NCBI GenBank assembly: GCA_030656145.1
Contig: JAUSOF010000085.1
Span: 1 to 64,000, forward strand
Reading direction: 5' to 3'
Origin: Pseudomonas sp.
Lineage (GTDB): Bacteria; Pseudomonadota; Gammaproteobacteria; Pseudomonadales; Pseudomonadaceae
DNA length: 64,000 nt
The position numbers were made by a program, and so were the translations under genes. The notes under the pieces are model-generated. The model searched no databases, was not told where the DNA came from, and was given only the letters and a program-made list of their open reading frames with translations. Positions 1 to 7,857 of the stretch are shown piece after piece. How positions within the stretch are numbered: position 1 is the stretch's first letter; each line of letters opens with the position of its first letter.

Positions 1-98
1 ACCTGCGCCACATCCTCGAACGCCTGCCGCAGGTCAACAGCGTCGAAGGCTACGAAGCGCTGCTGCCATGGAACTGCTCACCAGCCCCAGCCTCCTGA
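1..98 (+). CDS. IS66-family transposase, C-terminal fragment (5' end outside window)
   Basis: The frame starting at base 3 is open to a TGA at 96-98 and encodes 31 residues ending in EGYEALLPWNC plus a short tail. The pattern of LRHILERLP followed by EALLPWN is the usual C-terminus of IS66 (TnpC) DDE transposases. The rest of the gene lies upstream of the window, so completeness cannot be judged. About 28 bases after the stop comes a sequence ending CGCTTAC (to 141), which looks like the right terminal inverted repeat of an IS66 element (family ends begin GTAAGCG). Confidence 0.75.
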   Translation, partial: LRHILERLPQVNSVEGYEALLPWNCSPAPAS

Positions 99-124
99 AA
101 GCAGACTTTGTCCTGACGGCCGTG

Positions 125-157
125 GTTTATGGAGCGCTTACGTTTATGGAGCGCTTA
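125..157 (+). repeat. Tandem 17-bp repeat at the IS66 right end
   Basis: GTTTATGGAGCGCTTA occurs at 125-140 and again at 142-157, separated by one C. The first copy plus that C resembles an IS66 right terminal repeat. The second copy is followed directly by GTGCGCC, the presumed first bases of the group II intron. Either two IS66 ends were abutted here or the terminal repeat was duplicated before the intron inserted. Confidence 0.75.
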
Positions 158-213
158 GTGCGCCAGTTAAAGCTGGCGGAGGATAGTCGATGAAAGTTCG
201 ATACTGGTAAGAA

Positions 214-2010
214 ATGGCGAATCAACCAGACCCCGAGTCATGCATGTTGCACCGTGAGGTGCAGGGTGAAGCGTTGACAGGGGAAACCGATGGGCCAGCC
301 ATTGAGCCGCGTAATCACAAGTTCGGGATGCCGATGCTGTTAAGCGAAGCAGAAGGCAACACGGAGCATGGCGTTTTACGCCAGTCATGCTCTGATCCCG
401 CGCGGTCGGAGACCCTGTGCACGTCGGGAAGTCCTTCGCACAGAAACTGGGAGATCTCAGCGGTGCCCGATGCGCAAGCACCGGGCGGAGCAGGAAAGGC
501 CAAAAGCCATAACCCTGCTGTCCACGTCGCTGAGAAGTCGGATACGTCCGTAGTACCTGAGAAGCCATCGAACAAAGGGCCTGGCCCTGCGGAGATAGTG
601 GAGGAAAGGGGCGTAGCCAAGGGAAACACCAACAGGCCTCCCGCGCCCCGGACGCTGAGCCGGATCAACTGCGCGTCGATGGGACTTGAAGGTGTACGTG
701 AAGCAGCCCGAAGGAACAAGGGCATGCAGTTCACGGCGTTGCTGCACCACATCACACCGCAGTTACTGGCGCAGAGCTTTTATGCGCTGCGCCGCGATGC
801 AGCGGTGGGTGTGGACGGCATGTCGTGGCGAGAATATGAGGAAGGTCTTCTCCAGCGGGTAACCGGTTTGCACGCGAAACTCCACAGCGGAGCCTATCGG
901 GCAACGCCATCACGGCGGGTCTATATCCCCAAAGCTGATGGCAGACAGCGTCCACTGGGCATTGCCTCTTTGGAGGACAAGATCGTACAGCAGGCAGTCG
1001 TTACTGTTCTGAATGCGATCTATGAAGAAGACTTTCTAGGGTTCTCGTATGGGTTTCGACCGGGACGTAGCCAGCACGATGCGCTGGATGCGTTGACGGT
1101 CGCGCTGAAGGGTCAGAAGGTAAACTGGATATTGGATGCGGATATCACGTCGTTCTTTGATGAGATCGACCATGAATGGATGCTGATGTTTCTGGGGCAC
1201 CGGATTGCAGACCGGCGCATGCTCGGACTTATCTGCAAGTGGCTTCAAGCGGGTGTAATGGAGCATGGACGTAGGGTGGCTGCGACCAAGGGTACTCCCC
1301 AAGGTGCAGTGATATCGCCGTTGCTGGCGAATATCTATCTTCACTACGTGCTGGATCTGTGGGCAAGGCAGTGGCGCCAGCGGCATGCCCGTGGCGATGT
1401 GATTGTCGTGCGTTACGCGGACGACAGCGTGGTGGGTTTCAGGACGCAATGGCAGGCTCAGCAGTTTCTGGTGCAATTGCAGGAGCGGTTGGCCAGGTTC
1501 GGATTGTCCCTCAATGCCTCGAAAACACGACTGATCGAGTTTGGTCGTTTTGCTGCGAGAAATCGTAGCAAACGAGGTCTAGGCAAACCGGAGACGTTTG
1601 ACTTCCTGGGCTTTACACACTGTTGTAGTACCAACAGAAGCGGTGGTTTTCAAATACTGCGACTGACGGTCAAGAAACGAATGCGTGCGACGCTGCTGGC
1701 TATTCGGGATGAGCTGAAACGTCGACGCCACGAGTCTGTTCACGTAGTGGGTCAGTGGCTTACCCAGGTGGTCAGGGGCTACTTCAACTACCACGCGGTG
1801 CCGGGGAACCTGATACGTCTTGGCGGTTTTCGTTCGGCGGTTTGCCGTCTATGGCGGCAAGCCCTCATACGACGCAGTCAGCGTAATAGGCTCCAATGGT
1901 CACGCTACGGTCGCCTCGCCGACCTCTACATACCTAAACCCAGAAATGCACATCCTTACCCTGAGGAGCGCTTCGCGTCATATACCCGAGGCAGGAGCCG
2001 TATGCGGTAG
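214..2010 (+). CDS. ltrA: Group II intron-encoded reverse transcriptase/maturase
   Basis: This multifunctional protein splices and mobilises its host intron. In the 598-residue reading, fingers-palm motifs run from about residue 235 (RRVYIPKADGRQRPLGI), through YGFRPGRSQHDAL near 279 and the DADITSFFD catalytic block near 308, to TPQG near 361 and the catalytic YADD box at 401-404. A maturase (domain X) region follows at about 490-570. No C-terminal HNH zinc cluster is visible. The first ~155 residues have no recognisable domain and overlap what should be intron RNA domains I-IV, so the true start may be the ATG at 679 (MGLEGVREAARR). The stop codon lies inside the domain V hairpin, which is unusual. 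All catalytic residues are intact, so it is probably active. Confidence 0.9.
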   Translation: MANQPDPESCMLHREVQGEALTGETDGPAIEPRNHKFGMPMLLSEAEGNTEHGVLRQSCSDPARSETLCTSGSPSHRNWEISAVPDAQAPGGAGKAKSHNPAVHVAEKSDTSVVPEKPSNKGPGPAEIVEERGVAKGNTNRPPAPRTLSRINCASMGLEGVREAARRNKGMQFTALLHHITPQLLAQSFYALRRDAAVGVDGMSWREYEEGLLQRVTGLHAKLHSGAYRATPSRRVYIPKADGRQRPLGIASLEDKIVQQAVVTVLNAIYEEDFLGFSYGFRPGRSQHDALDALTVALKGQKVNWILDADITSFFDEIDHEWMLMFLGHRIADRRMLGLICKWLQAGVMEHGRRVAATKGTPQGAVISPLLANIYLHYVLDLWARQWRQRHARGDVIVVRYADDSVVGFRTQWQAQQFLVQLQERLARFGLSLNASKTRLIEFGRFAARNRSKRGLGKPETFDFLGFTHCCSTNRSGGFQILRLTVKKRMRATLLAIRDELKRRRHESVHVVGQWLTQVVRGYFNYHAVPGNLIRLGGFRSAVCRLWRQALIRRSQRNRLQWSRYGRLADLYIPKPRNAHPYPEERFASYTRGRSRMR

Positions 2011-2027
2011 TTCCGCACGTACGGATC
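1995..2027 (+). ncRNA. Group II intron domain V hairpin
   Basis: The segment begins GAGCCGTATGCGGTAG and ends CGCACGTACGGATC. GAGCCGUAUGCG pairs with CGCACGUACGGAUC around a short loop, the signature of catalytic domain V. It overlaps the last codons and stop of the reverse transcriptase. Confidence 0.8.
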
Positions 2028-2249
2028 TGTGCGGGGGGCGGCAGGTAACTGCCGTCCCTACCGCGACCGTTGGGCTTCGCTGCGCTCAACCTACCTGGTG
2101 CATGCAATGCCTGGCGGGCGCTCAGCTTGCGTGGCTCGCAATGCGCTCTGCTTGGCGGTCTGGATTTTCGTGCGGTTGACGTTGTGATGCTGATTGGCAG
2201 TGATTGAAGTCTGTTTGGTGGGTTTCTTTGTTTCGCGAGCGTTGGGGAG

Positions 2250-2277
2250 TTGTAACTTCAAGGCAAGCCGGTACAAT
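2250..2277 (+). promoter_or_regulatory. Putative sigma-70 promoter of the 4.5S RNA gene
   Basis: TTGTAA (2250-2255) and TACAAT (2272-2277) are separated by 16 bases. This would place the start of transcription near 2284, about 26 bases before the mature 4.5S RNA. Inferred from consensus match and position only. Confidence 0.55.
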
Positions 2278-2309
2278 GGCCCCGCTCGCCGCAAGGCGGG
2301 TAGCGTTAT

Positions 2310-2423
2310 GGTGGCCCTGCCGGTCCCCCCGCAACGATCAACCGTGAACCCGGTCAGGCCTGGAAGGGAGCAGCCGCAGCGGTGACATTGTGTGCCGGGG
2401 TGTGGCTGGTGGGGTCGCCTCCA
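2310..2423 (+). ncRNA. ffs: 4.5S RNA (bacterial signal recognition particle RNA)
   Basis: This is the RNA partner of Ffh that targets membrane proteins to the translocon. The conserved apical loop is present: GGTCAGGCCTGGAAGGGAGC near 2352-2371, with the matching strand AGCAGCCGCAGCGGTGA and the returning GTGTGCCGGGGTGTGGCTGG. Terminal strands GGTGGCCCTGCC and GGGGTCGCCTCC can pair. The length of about 114 nt matches E. coli 4.5S RNA. Exact ends are inferred from the pairing. Its position before dnaX agrees with other Pseudomonas genomes. Confidence 0.93.
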
Positions 2424-2428
2424 TCTTT

Positions 2429-2443
2429 AAGCCCGCTCGGGTT
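2429..2443 (+). terminator. Weak hairpin after ffs
   Basis: CCCG CT CGGG with flanking A/T pairs follows the 4.5S RNA and is trailed by a T-containing but not T-rich stretch. It may be the transcript end or a processing site. Confidence 0.35.
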
Positions 2444-2591
2444 GTGTAATAAATCCCCAATTTTTTGTTTTCACCTTTAGTTAGGTGCTTTTGCGTGGGT
2501 GTTTGGATTGTGTGTGGCGCGAAGGTGTCGTTTGGTTGTGGCGGGTGTTGCGGTTATTGATCTGCCGGCTTGTGCGTAGTCGCGGGTGCTG

Positions 2592-2690
2592 TGTTGGGTT
2601 ACGCGGCGTTTGGCGGGCGTGTTGGCTGTGGGTGCGCGGTATGCGCCGCTAACCCAGCCTACGGGGGGCGTGTATATGCGCCGCTAACCC
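2592..2690. repeat. REP-like palindrome, same family as the 7.3-7.7 kb array
   Basis: TGTTGGGTTACGCGGCG (2592 onward) is answered by TGCGCCGCTAACCCAGCCTACGG. The right arm (TGCGCCGCTAACCC) is then repeated once more, ending at 2690. The same arms form the tandem array downstream of recR. It lies between ffs and the DUF3509 gene, and no gene is seen in 2444-2725. Confidence 0.75.
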
Positions 2691-2725
2691 GGGCACCTGT
2701 CTGGTGCCTGGGGCTGTGCGGGGCT

Positions 2726-3013
2726 TTAGTCGATTTGGTAGCTGAGGACGCTGTTTTGTTCTTTGAGTGCCTTGCGCATTTCTGCGGGGATGTTGCCGGC
2801 TCGCACGGCGAGTTCCAGGCGAATATCTTCCAGGCTCTGTGCAAACGCTTGCGAGTCATCGCGCTGGGCGACGCTGAGGACGCGGCTGTAGGCGGTGGTG
2901 TCGGCGTCATCGAGCAGGGACAAGACAATGCCGCCATCTGGGCGGCGTGGTCCGAAGGTGACACGTAGGGGGGCGAATAATTGTTCGACGAACTGGCGAT
3001 TGATGCTATCCAT
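2726..3013 (-). CDS. DUF3509 family protein (95 aa)
   Basis: This small soluble protein has no signal peptide or membrane segment. The stretch RPDGGIVLSLLDD followed by SRVLSVAQ and EDIRLEL matches the pattern of DUF3509, a family I know essentially from Pseudomonas and close relatives: an RPDG turn, a hydrophobic strand, SRxLS, then IRxxL. Function is unknown. The ATG is at 3013. It is followed on the other side by a second small minus-strand gene 58 bases upstream, which may share its transcript. Confidence 0.7.
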   Translation of the reverse strand: MDSINRQFVEQLFAPLRVTFGPRRPDGGIVLSLLDDADTTAYSRVLSVAQRDDSQAFAQSLEDIRLELAVRAGNIPAEMRKALKEQNSVLSYQID

Positions 3014-3071
3014 GACCGTTCTCCATCCTGAGGCTAATCACTTCTGACCTCAGGGGTGGAGTGAAGTTCGG

Positions 3072-3293
3072 TCAGGCCAGCAGTGATTGTCGTGCGCGCT
3101 CGATTACGTGCGGCAGGGACTCGCTGCTGTACTGCTCGGGGTACAGGCGCTCGGTATGCTGGGCGATACCGGCCTGGTTGACGATGGTGAAGCTGAAGTT
3201 GCCTTTACGGCTGGCAAGAATGCGGCAATCGAATGGCGCAAAAGCGTCGGATAGGGTGCGAATGGCATCCTGAATTTGGTGTTGTGTGTTCAT
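3072..3293 (-). CDS. Hypothetical protein (73 aa)
   Basis: I do not recognise this family. The 73-residue product has no membrane segment. It reads as a helix (QIQDAIRTLSDAFAPF), two strands (CRILAS, NFSFTIVNQ) and a C-terminal helix ending RARQSLLA. It lies immediately upstream of the DUF3509 gene on the same strand, and a short basic/aromatic protein of this kind is plausible as a real Pseudomonas gene. Coding status rests on the reading frame and spacing only. Confidence 0.55.
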   Translation of the reverse strand: MNTQHQIQDAIRTLSDAFAPFDCRILASRKGNFSFTIVNQAGIAQHTERLYPEQYSSESLPHVIERARQSLLA

Positions 3294-3978
3294 TTTTTGG
3301 GTGTTTCCTAAAACTACGGGCGCGTCATTGCGCTAAATAAAGCTCCAAGCTTTTGGCTTTCTGGGCCAAAGGAATGAATCTGATCGGAGCTGGACTGCAC
3401 GCATAAGTTCAGTATTGCGAATGCTTATACGGGTCGGTACTTCGGAGGCGGGCTAGGTCATTGCTTGCGCAAGACGGCCTTGTCAGTCAGCAGGTTGGGC
3501 TTGATTAAGAACTGTGCGGCATCGCTTGATAGGGCGGATGCGTTCTTTATCTGAAATCCATCGAGGGGGCCAGAAGGCCTATTTGACTTACAGCGTGGTA
3601 CGAACGAGGCCGATAGTAGTCGGTTGCTTGAGTCTTGGCCAGCTAAATTTGTAATTGGCTGTGAATGAAGCCTGGTGCGTGCCGCGTAGGATGGTGTTGA
3701 GCGCAGCGATACCCATCACGATGATCTGCGGATAACCCTTAAGGCTCGGCGGTTGGGCTGCCGCTCGATGGCTATCGCTGCGCGGCCTGACGCATCCTAT
3801 AAACGCTCGTCCCGCAACGCGCATCATCCTGCGAGAGCGTGGTGGGCGTGGATCGCGGGGCCAGAAGCAGATTCCCGGTAATTGTTGCCCGGCAGGCCCC
3901 GGCTGCGCATTGGATGCAATTTGGCCCATGCTCCGTTAGGATTAGCCCACTTTTGCTTTCATCTCGCGATGGTTTTAG
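3294..3978. other. Intergenic region upstream of dnaX
   Basis: About 680 bases. Open frames here (for example minus-strand 3588-3929) have no recognisable domain and a composition unlike the neighbours, so I call no gene. The last part should carry the dnaX promoter, and TAGGAT at about 3937-3942 is a possible -10. No clear RNA gene or strong palindrome was seen. Confidence 0.5.
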
Positions 3979-6003
3979 ATGAGTTATCAGGTTCTTGCAC
4001 GAAAGTGGCGTCCGCGCTCGTTTCGCGAAATGGTCGGCCAGGCCCATGTGCTCAAGGCGCTGATCAATGCCCTCGACACACAGCGTTTGCACCACGCCTA
4101 TCTGTTTACCGGCACCCGTGGGGTTGGCAAGACCACCATTGCGCGCATTATCGCCAAGTGCCTGAATTGCGAAACCGGGATCAGTTCGACGCCCTGTGGT
4201 GTTTGTTCTATCTGTAAGGAGATCGATGAGGGGCGTTTTGTTGATCTGATCGAGGTCGATGCCGCCAGTCGCACCAAGGTCGAAGACACGCGTGAGTTGC
4301 TGGACAACGTGCAGTATTCGCCGAGCCGCGGGCGCTTCAAGGTCTACCTGATCGACGAAGTGCACATGTTGTCTTCTCACTCGTTCAATGCCTTGCTCAA
4401 GACCCTGGAAGAGCCGCCGCCACACGTCAAGTTCCTGCTGGCTACCACCGATCCGCAGAAGCTGCCGATGACTGTTTTGTCGCGCTGCTTGCAGTTCTCA
4501 CTGAAGAACATGCCGCCGGAGCGGGTGGTCGAGCACCTGACCCATGTGTTGGGTGCGGAAAATATCCCGTTTGAAGACGATGCGCTTTGGCTGCTCGGCC
4601 GGGCGGCCGATGGCTCGATGCGTGACGCGATGAGCCTGACCGATCAGGCGATTGCCTTTGGTGAAGGTAAGGTGCTGGCAGCCGATGTGCGGGCGATGCT
4701 TGGCACGCTCGATCACGGCCAGGTGTATGGCGTTTTGCACGCGTTGCTGGAGGGCGATGCGCGCGGCCTGATCGAGGCGGTGCGGCATTTGGCCGAGCAG
4801 GGGCCTGACTGGAGCGGGGTGCTGGCGGAGATTCTTAATGTCTTGCACCGTGTGGCTATCGCCCAGGCGCTGCCCGATGCGGTCGACAATGGTCAGGGCG
4901 ACCGCGACCGTGTGTTGGCTTTGGCTGAGGTATTGCCGGCTGAAGACGTGCAGTTCTATTACCAGATGGGTTTGATCGGCCGCCGTGATCTGCCGTTGGC
5001 GCCTGATCCACGCAGCGGCTTTGAGATGGTGCTGTTGCGCATGTTGGCGTTTAGGCCGGCAGGTAGCGACGATGGGCCGAGGGTGGCGCTAAAGCCGCTA
5101 GGGATTAGCCAGGCCACTGCTGATCCCCGTCCCAACCCAGTGGCCGGCACTGCTATTGCTGCGCCGGCAGTCACTGCGGCAGTCGATACTGCGGTAGTCG
5201 ACACTGCGGCAGTCGTTACTGCGGCAGTTGTCGCTGCGCCTGAGCCGCTTGTTGTTCCAGTCGTGCCCGCGGTGCTCTCCAGTGTCGCGCCCGAGCCTGT
5301 AGTGGCGCCGGCCCCGGTTGCAGTCGCAGTGCCGGTGTTGGCACCGCCAGCTTCGGTTGGCACGGTTACCAATCTGCCTTGGGAGGAGCAGTCGACTCCG
5401 CTTGAGGCTGAGGCGCTGTTGCCTGTACAGGTGGCGCAGCCGCTCGCAGACGTGCCTCAGGTCGACACGGATGATGACGAGCCGCCACCTGGCGATTACG
5501 ATTATGTGGAGATGGACGCGCAGACGTTCGACTACGATTTTGATGCGGTCGATGTTGCTCCGGCCGTCGAGTTAGAGCCTCAGCCGGCTGCGCAGCCAGC
5601 GACTGGCCTGGCTGCTGACTGGTTGGAATTGTTCCCCAAGCTTGGCGTGTCGGGCATGACTGGCAGCATCGGTGCCAATTGCACGCTGATGGCAGTCGAG
5701 GGCGATAGTTGGTTGCTGCATCTCGATCCAGCGCAGAGTGCGCTGTTCAATCCGACCCAGCAGCGACGTTTGAATGATGCGCTGAATCTGTACCATGGGC
5801 GCGAGTTGAGCTTGCAGATCGAACTCTGCAAGCCCGAGCAGGAAACACCGGCGCAGGCAGCCGCACGCAAGCGCGTCAATCGCCAGCGCGAAGCAGAAGA
5901 GTCGATCCAGCGTGATCCGTTGGTGCAACAAATGATTGAGCAGTTCGCCGCGGTTATTCGCCCGGACAGTATCGAACCCGTAGACACTCACGTTAACCCC
6001 TGA
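3979..6003 (+). CDS. dnaX: DNA polymerase III subunit tau (clamp loader)
   Basis: This AAA+ clamp-loader ATPase loads the beta clamp and bridges polymerase cores at the replication fork. Walker A GTRGVGKT is at residues 45-52, a zinc-binding set of cysteines (C61, C64, C73, C76, C79) follows, then LIDEVHML (Walker B) and LSRC (sensor). Residues about 375-530 form a low-complexity A/V/P-rich linker. The C-terminal part (from about 535) matches the tau domain that binds polymerase alpha. Total length is 674 aa. I see no A-run slippery heptamer of the E. coli type, so a frameshifted gamma form is not supported. It is followed 18 bases later by ybaB. Confidence 0.96.
   Translation: MSYQVLARKWRPRSFREMVGQAHVLKALINALDTQRLHHAYLFTGTRGVGKTTIARIIAKCLNCETGISSTPCGVCSICKEIDEGRFVDLIEVDAASRTKVEDTRELLDNVQYSPSRGRFKVYLIDEVHMLSSHSFNALLKTLEEPPPHVKFLLATTDPQKLPMTVLSRCLQFSLKNMPPERVVEHLTHVLGAENIPFEDDALWLLGRAADGSMRDAMSLTDQAIAFGEGKVLAADVRAMLGTLDHGQVYGVLHALLEGDARGLIEAVRHLAEQGPDWSGVLAEILNVLHRVAIAQALPDAVDNGQGDRDRVLALAEVLPAEDVQFYYQMGLIGRRDLPLAPDPRSGFEMVLLRMLAFRPAGSDDGPRVALKPLGISQATADPRPNPVAGTAIAAPAVTAAVDTAVVDTAAVVTAAVVAAPEPLVVPVVPAVLSSVAPEPVVAPAPVAVAVPVLAPPASVGTVTNLPWEEQSTPLEAEALLPVQVAQPLADVPQVDTDDDEPPPGDYDYVEMDAQTFDYDFDAVDVAPAVELEPQPAAQPATGLAADWLELFPKLGVSGMTGSIGANCTLMAVEGDSWLLHLDPAQSALFNPTQQRRLNDALNLYHGRELSLQIELCKPEQETPAQAAARKRVNRQREAEESIQRDPLVQQMIEQFAAVIRPDSIEPVDTHVNP
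5167..5238 (+). repeat. In-frame 15-bp repeats within the dnaX linker
   Basis: Degenerate units of the form GCAGTCGATACTGCG occur about five times in a row and encode repeated V-D/V-T-A-A/V pentapeptides. This is a length-variable microrepeat in the tau linker and does not touch the ATPase or tau domains. Confidence 0.75.
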
Positions 6004-6021
6004 TTACCGAGGACTAGCACC

Positions 6022-6348
6022 ATGATGAAAGGTGGCATGGCCGGCCTGATGAAGCAGGCCCAGCAGATGCAAGAAAAAATGCAGAAGATGCAGGAAGAGT
6101 TGGCTAATGCCGAGGTGACCGGTCAATCCGGTGCTGGCCTGGTTAGCGTGGTGATGACGGGGCGGCATGACGTCAAGCGCGTGAGCCTGGACGACAGCCT
6201 GATGCAGGAAGACAAGGAAATCCTCGAAGACCTGATCGCCGCGGCAGTCAACGATGCCGTGCGCAAGGTCGAGCACAACAGTAAGGACAAGATGTCCGGC
6301 ATGACTGACGGGATGCAGCTGCCTCCTGGTTTCAAGATGCCATTCTGA
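6022..6348 (+). CDS. ybaB: YbaB/EbfC family nucleoid-associated protein
   Basis: This small dimeric DNA-binding protein is universally found between dnaX and recR. The 108-residue sequence starts with a methionine- and glutamine-rich helix ([20 protein letters not shown]), followed by the strand segment [20 protein letters not shown] and the C-terminal helix with [15 protein letters not shown], all typical of YbaB. The tail LPPGFKMPF is the family's usual ending. It is likely co-transcribed with dnaX (18-base gap) and recR. Confidence 0.95.
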   Translation: MMKGGMAGLMKQAQQMQEKMQKMQEELANAEVTGQSGAGLVSVVMTGRHDVKRVSLDDSLMQEDKEILEDLIAAAVNDAVRKVEHNSKDKMSGMTDGMQLPPGFKMPF

Positions 6349-6500
6349 TTGGCGTCGTGCCGTCCAGTCGATGCGCATGGCTACGTTGCCGGCGGGCCAG
6401 GAATCCTCATGTGCTTCAGCATGCTGCGGTTCTTGGCCCGCAAGCGCCTTACCCTGCACACCGCCTGATAGGCACTTTTCTGCCGCTGTATTCGCAGCGT

Positions 6501-6554
6501 GTAGCCCGGATGTGATCCTGGGGTGTCGGCATCCCCGGATTACATCCGGGCTAC
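6501..6554. repeat. Inverted repeat between ybaB and recR
   Basis: GTAGCCCGGATGTGATCCTGGGG is in part the reverse complement of CCCCGGATTACATCCGGGCTAC, giving arms of about 22 bp with one mismatch and one unpaired base around a short loop. The GTAGCCCGGATG type of palindrome is common between Pseudomonas genes. It could act as an attenuator or mRNA-stability element between ybaB and recR. Confidence 0.75.
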
Positions 6555-6634
6555 GAGCCTGACCAGCCTTGTTAGTGGCGTTGATCCCCAAATCAGAAGC
6601 TTGCATAAAATTCCTGTAGGCAACGAGTACCCCC

Positions 6635-7234
6635 ATGAGCTTTAGCCCATTGATTCGCCAATTGATCGACTCCTTGCGCATTTTGCCTGGGGTGGGGCAG
6701 AAGACTGCCCAGCGTATGGCTTTGCAAATGCTTGAGCGTGACCGGGGTGGCGCGATGCGTCTGGCTCAGGCGCTGACCCGGGCGATGGAGGGGGTTGGAC
6801 ATTGCAAGCAGTGCCGTAGCCTGAGCGAGGATGAAATCTGCCAGCTGTGCCTTGACCCGCGTCGCGACGACAGCCTGTTGTGTGTGGTGGAGGGGCCGAT
6901 GGATGTTTATGCGGTGGAGCAGACTGGCTTTCGCGGGCGCTACTTCGTGCTCAAAGGGCATCTTTCCCCGCTCGATGGCCTGGGCCCCGAGGCTATCGGC
7001 ATTCCTGATCTGCTGGTGCGTGTTGCCGAAGGCAGTTTTGCCGAGGTCATTCTGGCTATGAATCCGACCGTAGAAGGCGAGGCGACAGCGCATTACATTG
7101 CCCAGTTGCTGGCCAACAAGGGCTTGATCGCCTCGCGTATCGCCCACGGCATGCCGCTTGGCGGTGAGCTGGACCTGGTCGACGGCGGAACCTTGGCGCA
7201 CTCGATTGCCGGGCGGCGACCGATTCAGCTCTGA
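6635..7234 (+). CDS. recR: Recombination protein RecR
   Basis: RecR acts with RecO and RecF to load RecA on gapped DNA. The 199-residue length is standard. A helix-hairpin-helix ([13 protein letters not shown], residues 17-29), a four-cysteine zinc finger (C57, C60, C69, C72) and a Toprim domain (about 80-175, with [12 protein letters not shown] and [12 protein letters not shown]) are in the expected order. The end [17 protein letters not shown] is the family signature. The dnaX-ybaB-recR order is conserved, although a palindrome-bearing 286-base gap separates it from ybaB here. Confidence 0.97.
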   Translation: MSFSPLIRQLIDSLRILPGVGQKTAQRMALQMLERDRGGAMRLAQALTRAMEGVGHCKQCRSLSEDEICQLCLDPRRDDSLLCVVEGPMDVYAVEQTGFRGRYFVLKGHLSPLDGLGPEAIGIPDLLVRVAEGSFAEVILAMNPTVEGEATAHYIAQLLANKGLIASRIAHGMPLGGELDLVDGGTLAHSIAGRRPIQL

Positions 7235-7296
7235 GACGGGTTGGTGCTTAGGTTTTATTGCGGCCCTTTGGCTTGGGCCTGCCCCGGCTGGCGTCA

Positions 7297-7671
7297 TGTT
7301 GGGTTACGCGGCGTTCGGCGTGTGTGTTGCCTGCAAGCGTGTGGTATGCGCCGCTAACCCAACCTACGGTGCTTGGATGCCCGTAGTCAGCACCTGTGGC
7401 CATGCCCGCGAAGCGCTGTCATCGGTGTGGTGGTGCCGCAGCGCTGTGTTGGGTTACGCGGCGTTCGTCGGGTGTGTTGCCTGTAAGCGTGTGGCATGCG
7501 CCGCTAACCCAACCTACGGTGCTTGGATGCCCGTAGTCAGCACCTGTGGCCATGCCCGCGACGCGCTGTCATCGGGGTGGTGGTGCCGCGGGCGCTGTGT
7601 TGGGTAACGCGGCGTTCGGCGGGTGTGTTGCCTGTAAGCGTGTGGCATGCGCCGCTAACCCAACCTACGGG
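7297..7671. repeat. Tandem array of three REP-like palindromic units, period 150-151 bp
   Basis: Units begin at 7297, 7447 and 7598 with TGTTGGGTTACGCGGCG (third copy TGTTGGGTAACGCGGCG). Each has the complementary right arm GCGCCGCTAACCCAACCTACGG some 45 bases later. Between palindromes, about 75 bases of spacer (starting TGCTTGGATGCCCGTAGTCA) are nearly identical in units 1 and 2. The third unit keeps only the palindrome. Open frames across it are by-products of the repeat. The rest of 7235-7857 holds no gene that I can support. Confidence 0.85.
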
Positions 7672-7857
7672 GCTGCAGGAAGCGTCATAACCCGTAAAAA
7701 CAATGGCGCGCGGGTTGATTGGTGAGGGCGGCCGGGAGGCGTTCTGCCCCTGTCTCCCCGGGTGCGGTGTTATCGCCCTGACCTATGGCGCAATCCCCAT
7801 CTTGTAAACCAAGCAAGCGCTCGGTAAGGTCGCGTAGACCTCTTCGGGAGCTGACCT

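Larger units (their letters stand above)
158..2067 (+). mobile_element. Group II intron, apparently full length
   Basis: The 5' end is set at GTGCGCC (158), which fits the group II 5' consensus GUGYG. The body carries a maturase-reverse transcriptase. A domain V-like hairpin lies at 1995-2027 and a domain VI-like hairpin (GGCGGCAGGTAACTGCCGTC core) follows, with the 3' end near the CGAC at 2064-2067. Total length is about 1.9 kb. The 3' boundary is uncertain by a few bases. The protein has no HNH endonuclease domain, so the intron belongs to one of the endonuclease-less lineages, which cannot be assigned without folding the RNA. It lies between the IS66 end and the 4.5S RNA gene. Confidence 0.85.

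Noticed and set aside
1..2067. Toxin-antitoxin, CRISPR or defence island next to the mobile elements
   Set aside because: No repeats of CRISPR size and spacing, no nuclease or toxin motifs; the region is explained by IS66 and the intron.
2570..2968. Plus-strand frame of 132 aa near ffs
   Set aside because: It runs over the REP-like repeat and opposite the DUF3509 gene, and has no family features. A shadow frame.
3588..3929. Minus-strand 113-aa frame upstream of dnaX
   Set aside because: No domain, no plausible ribosome binding site, composition unlike neighbours; treated as noncoding.
7158..7607. Plus-strand 149-aa frame after recR
   Set aside because: It overlaps the recR end and is made of the tandem palindromic repeat; the repeated peptide mirrors the DNA repeat.
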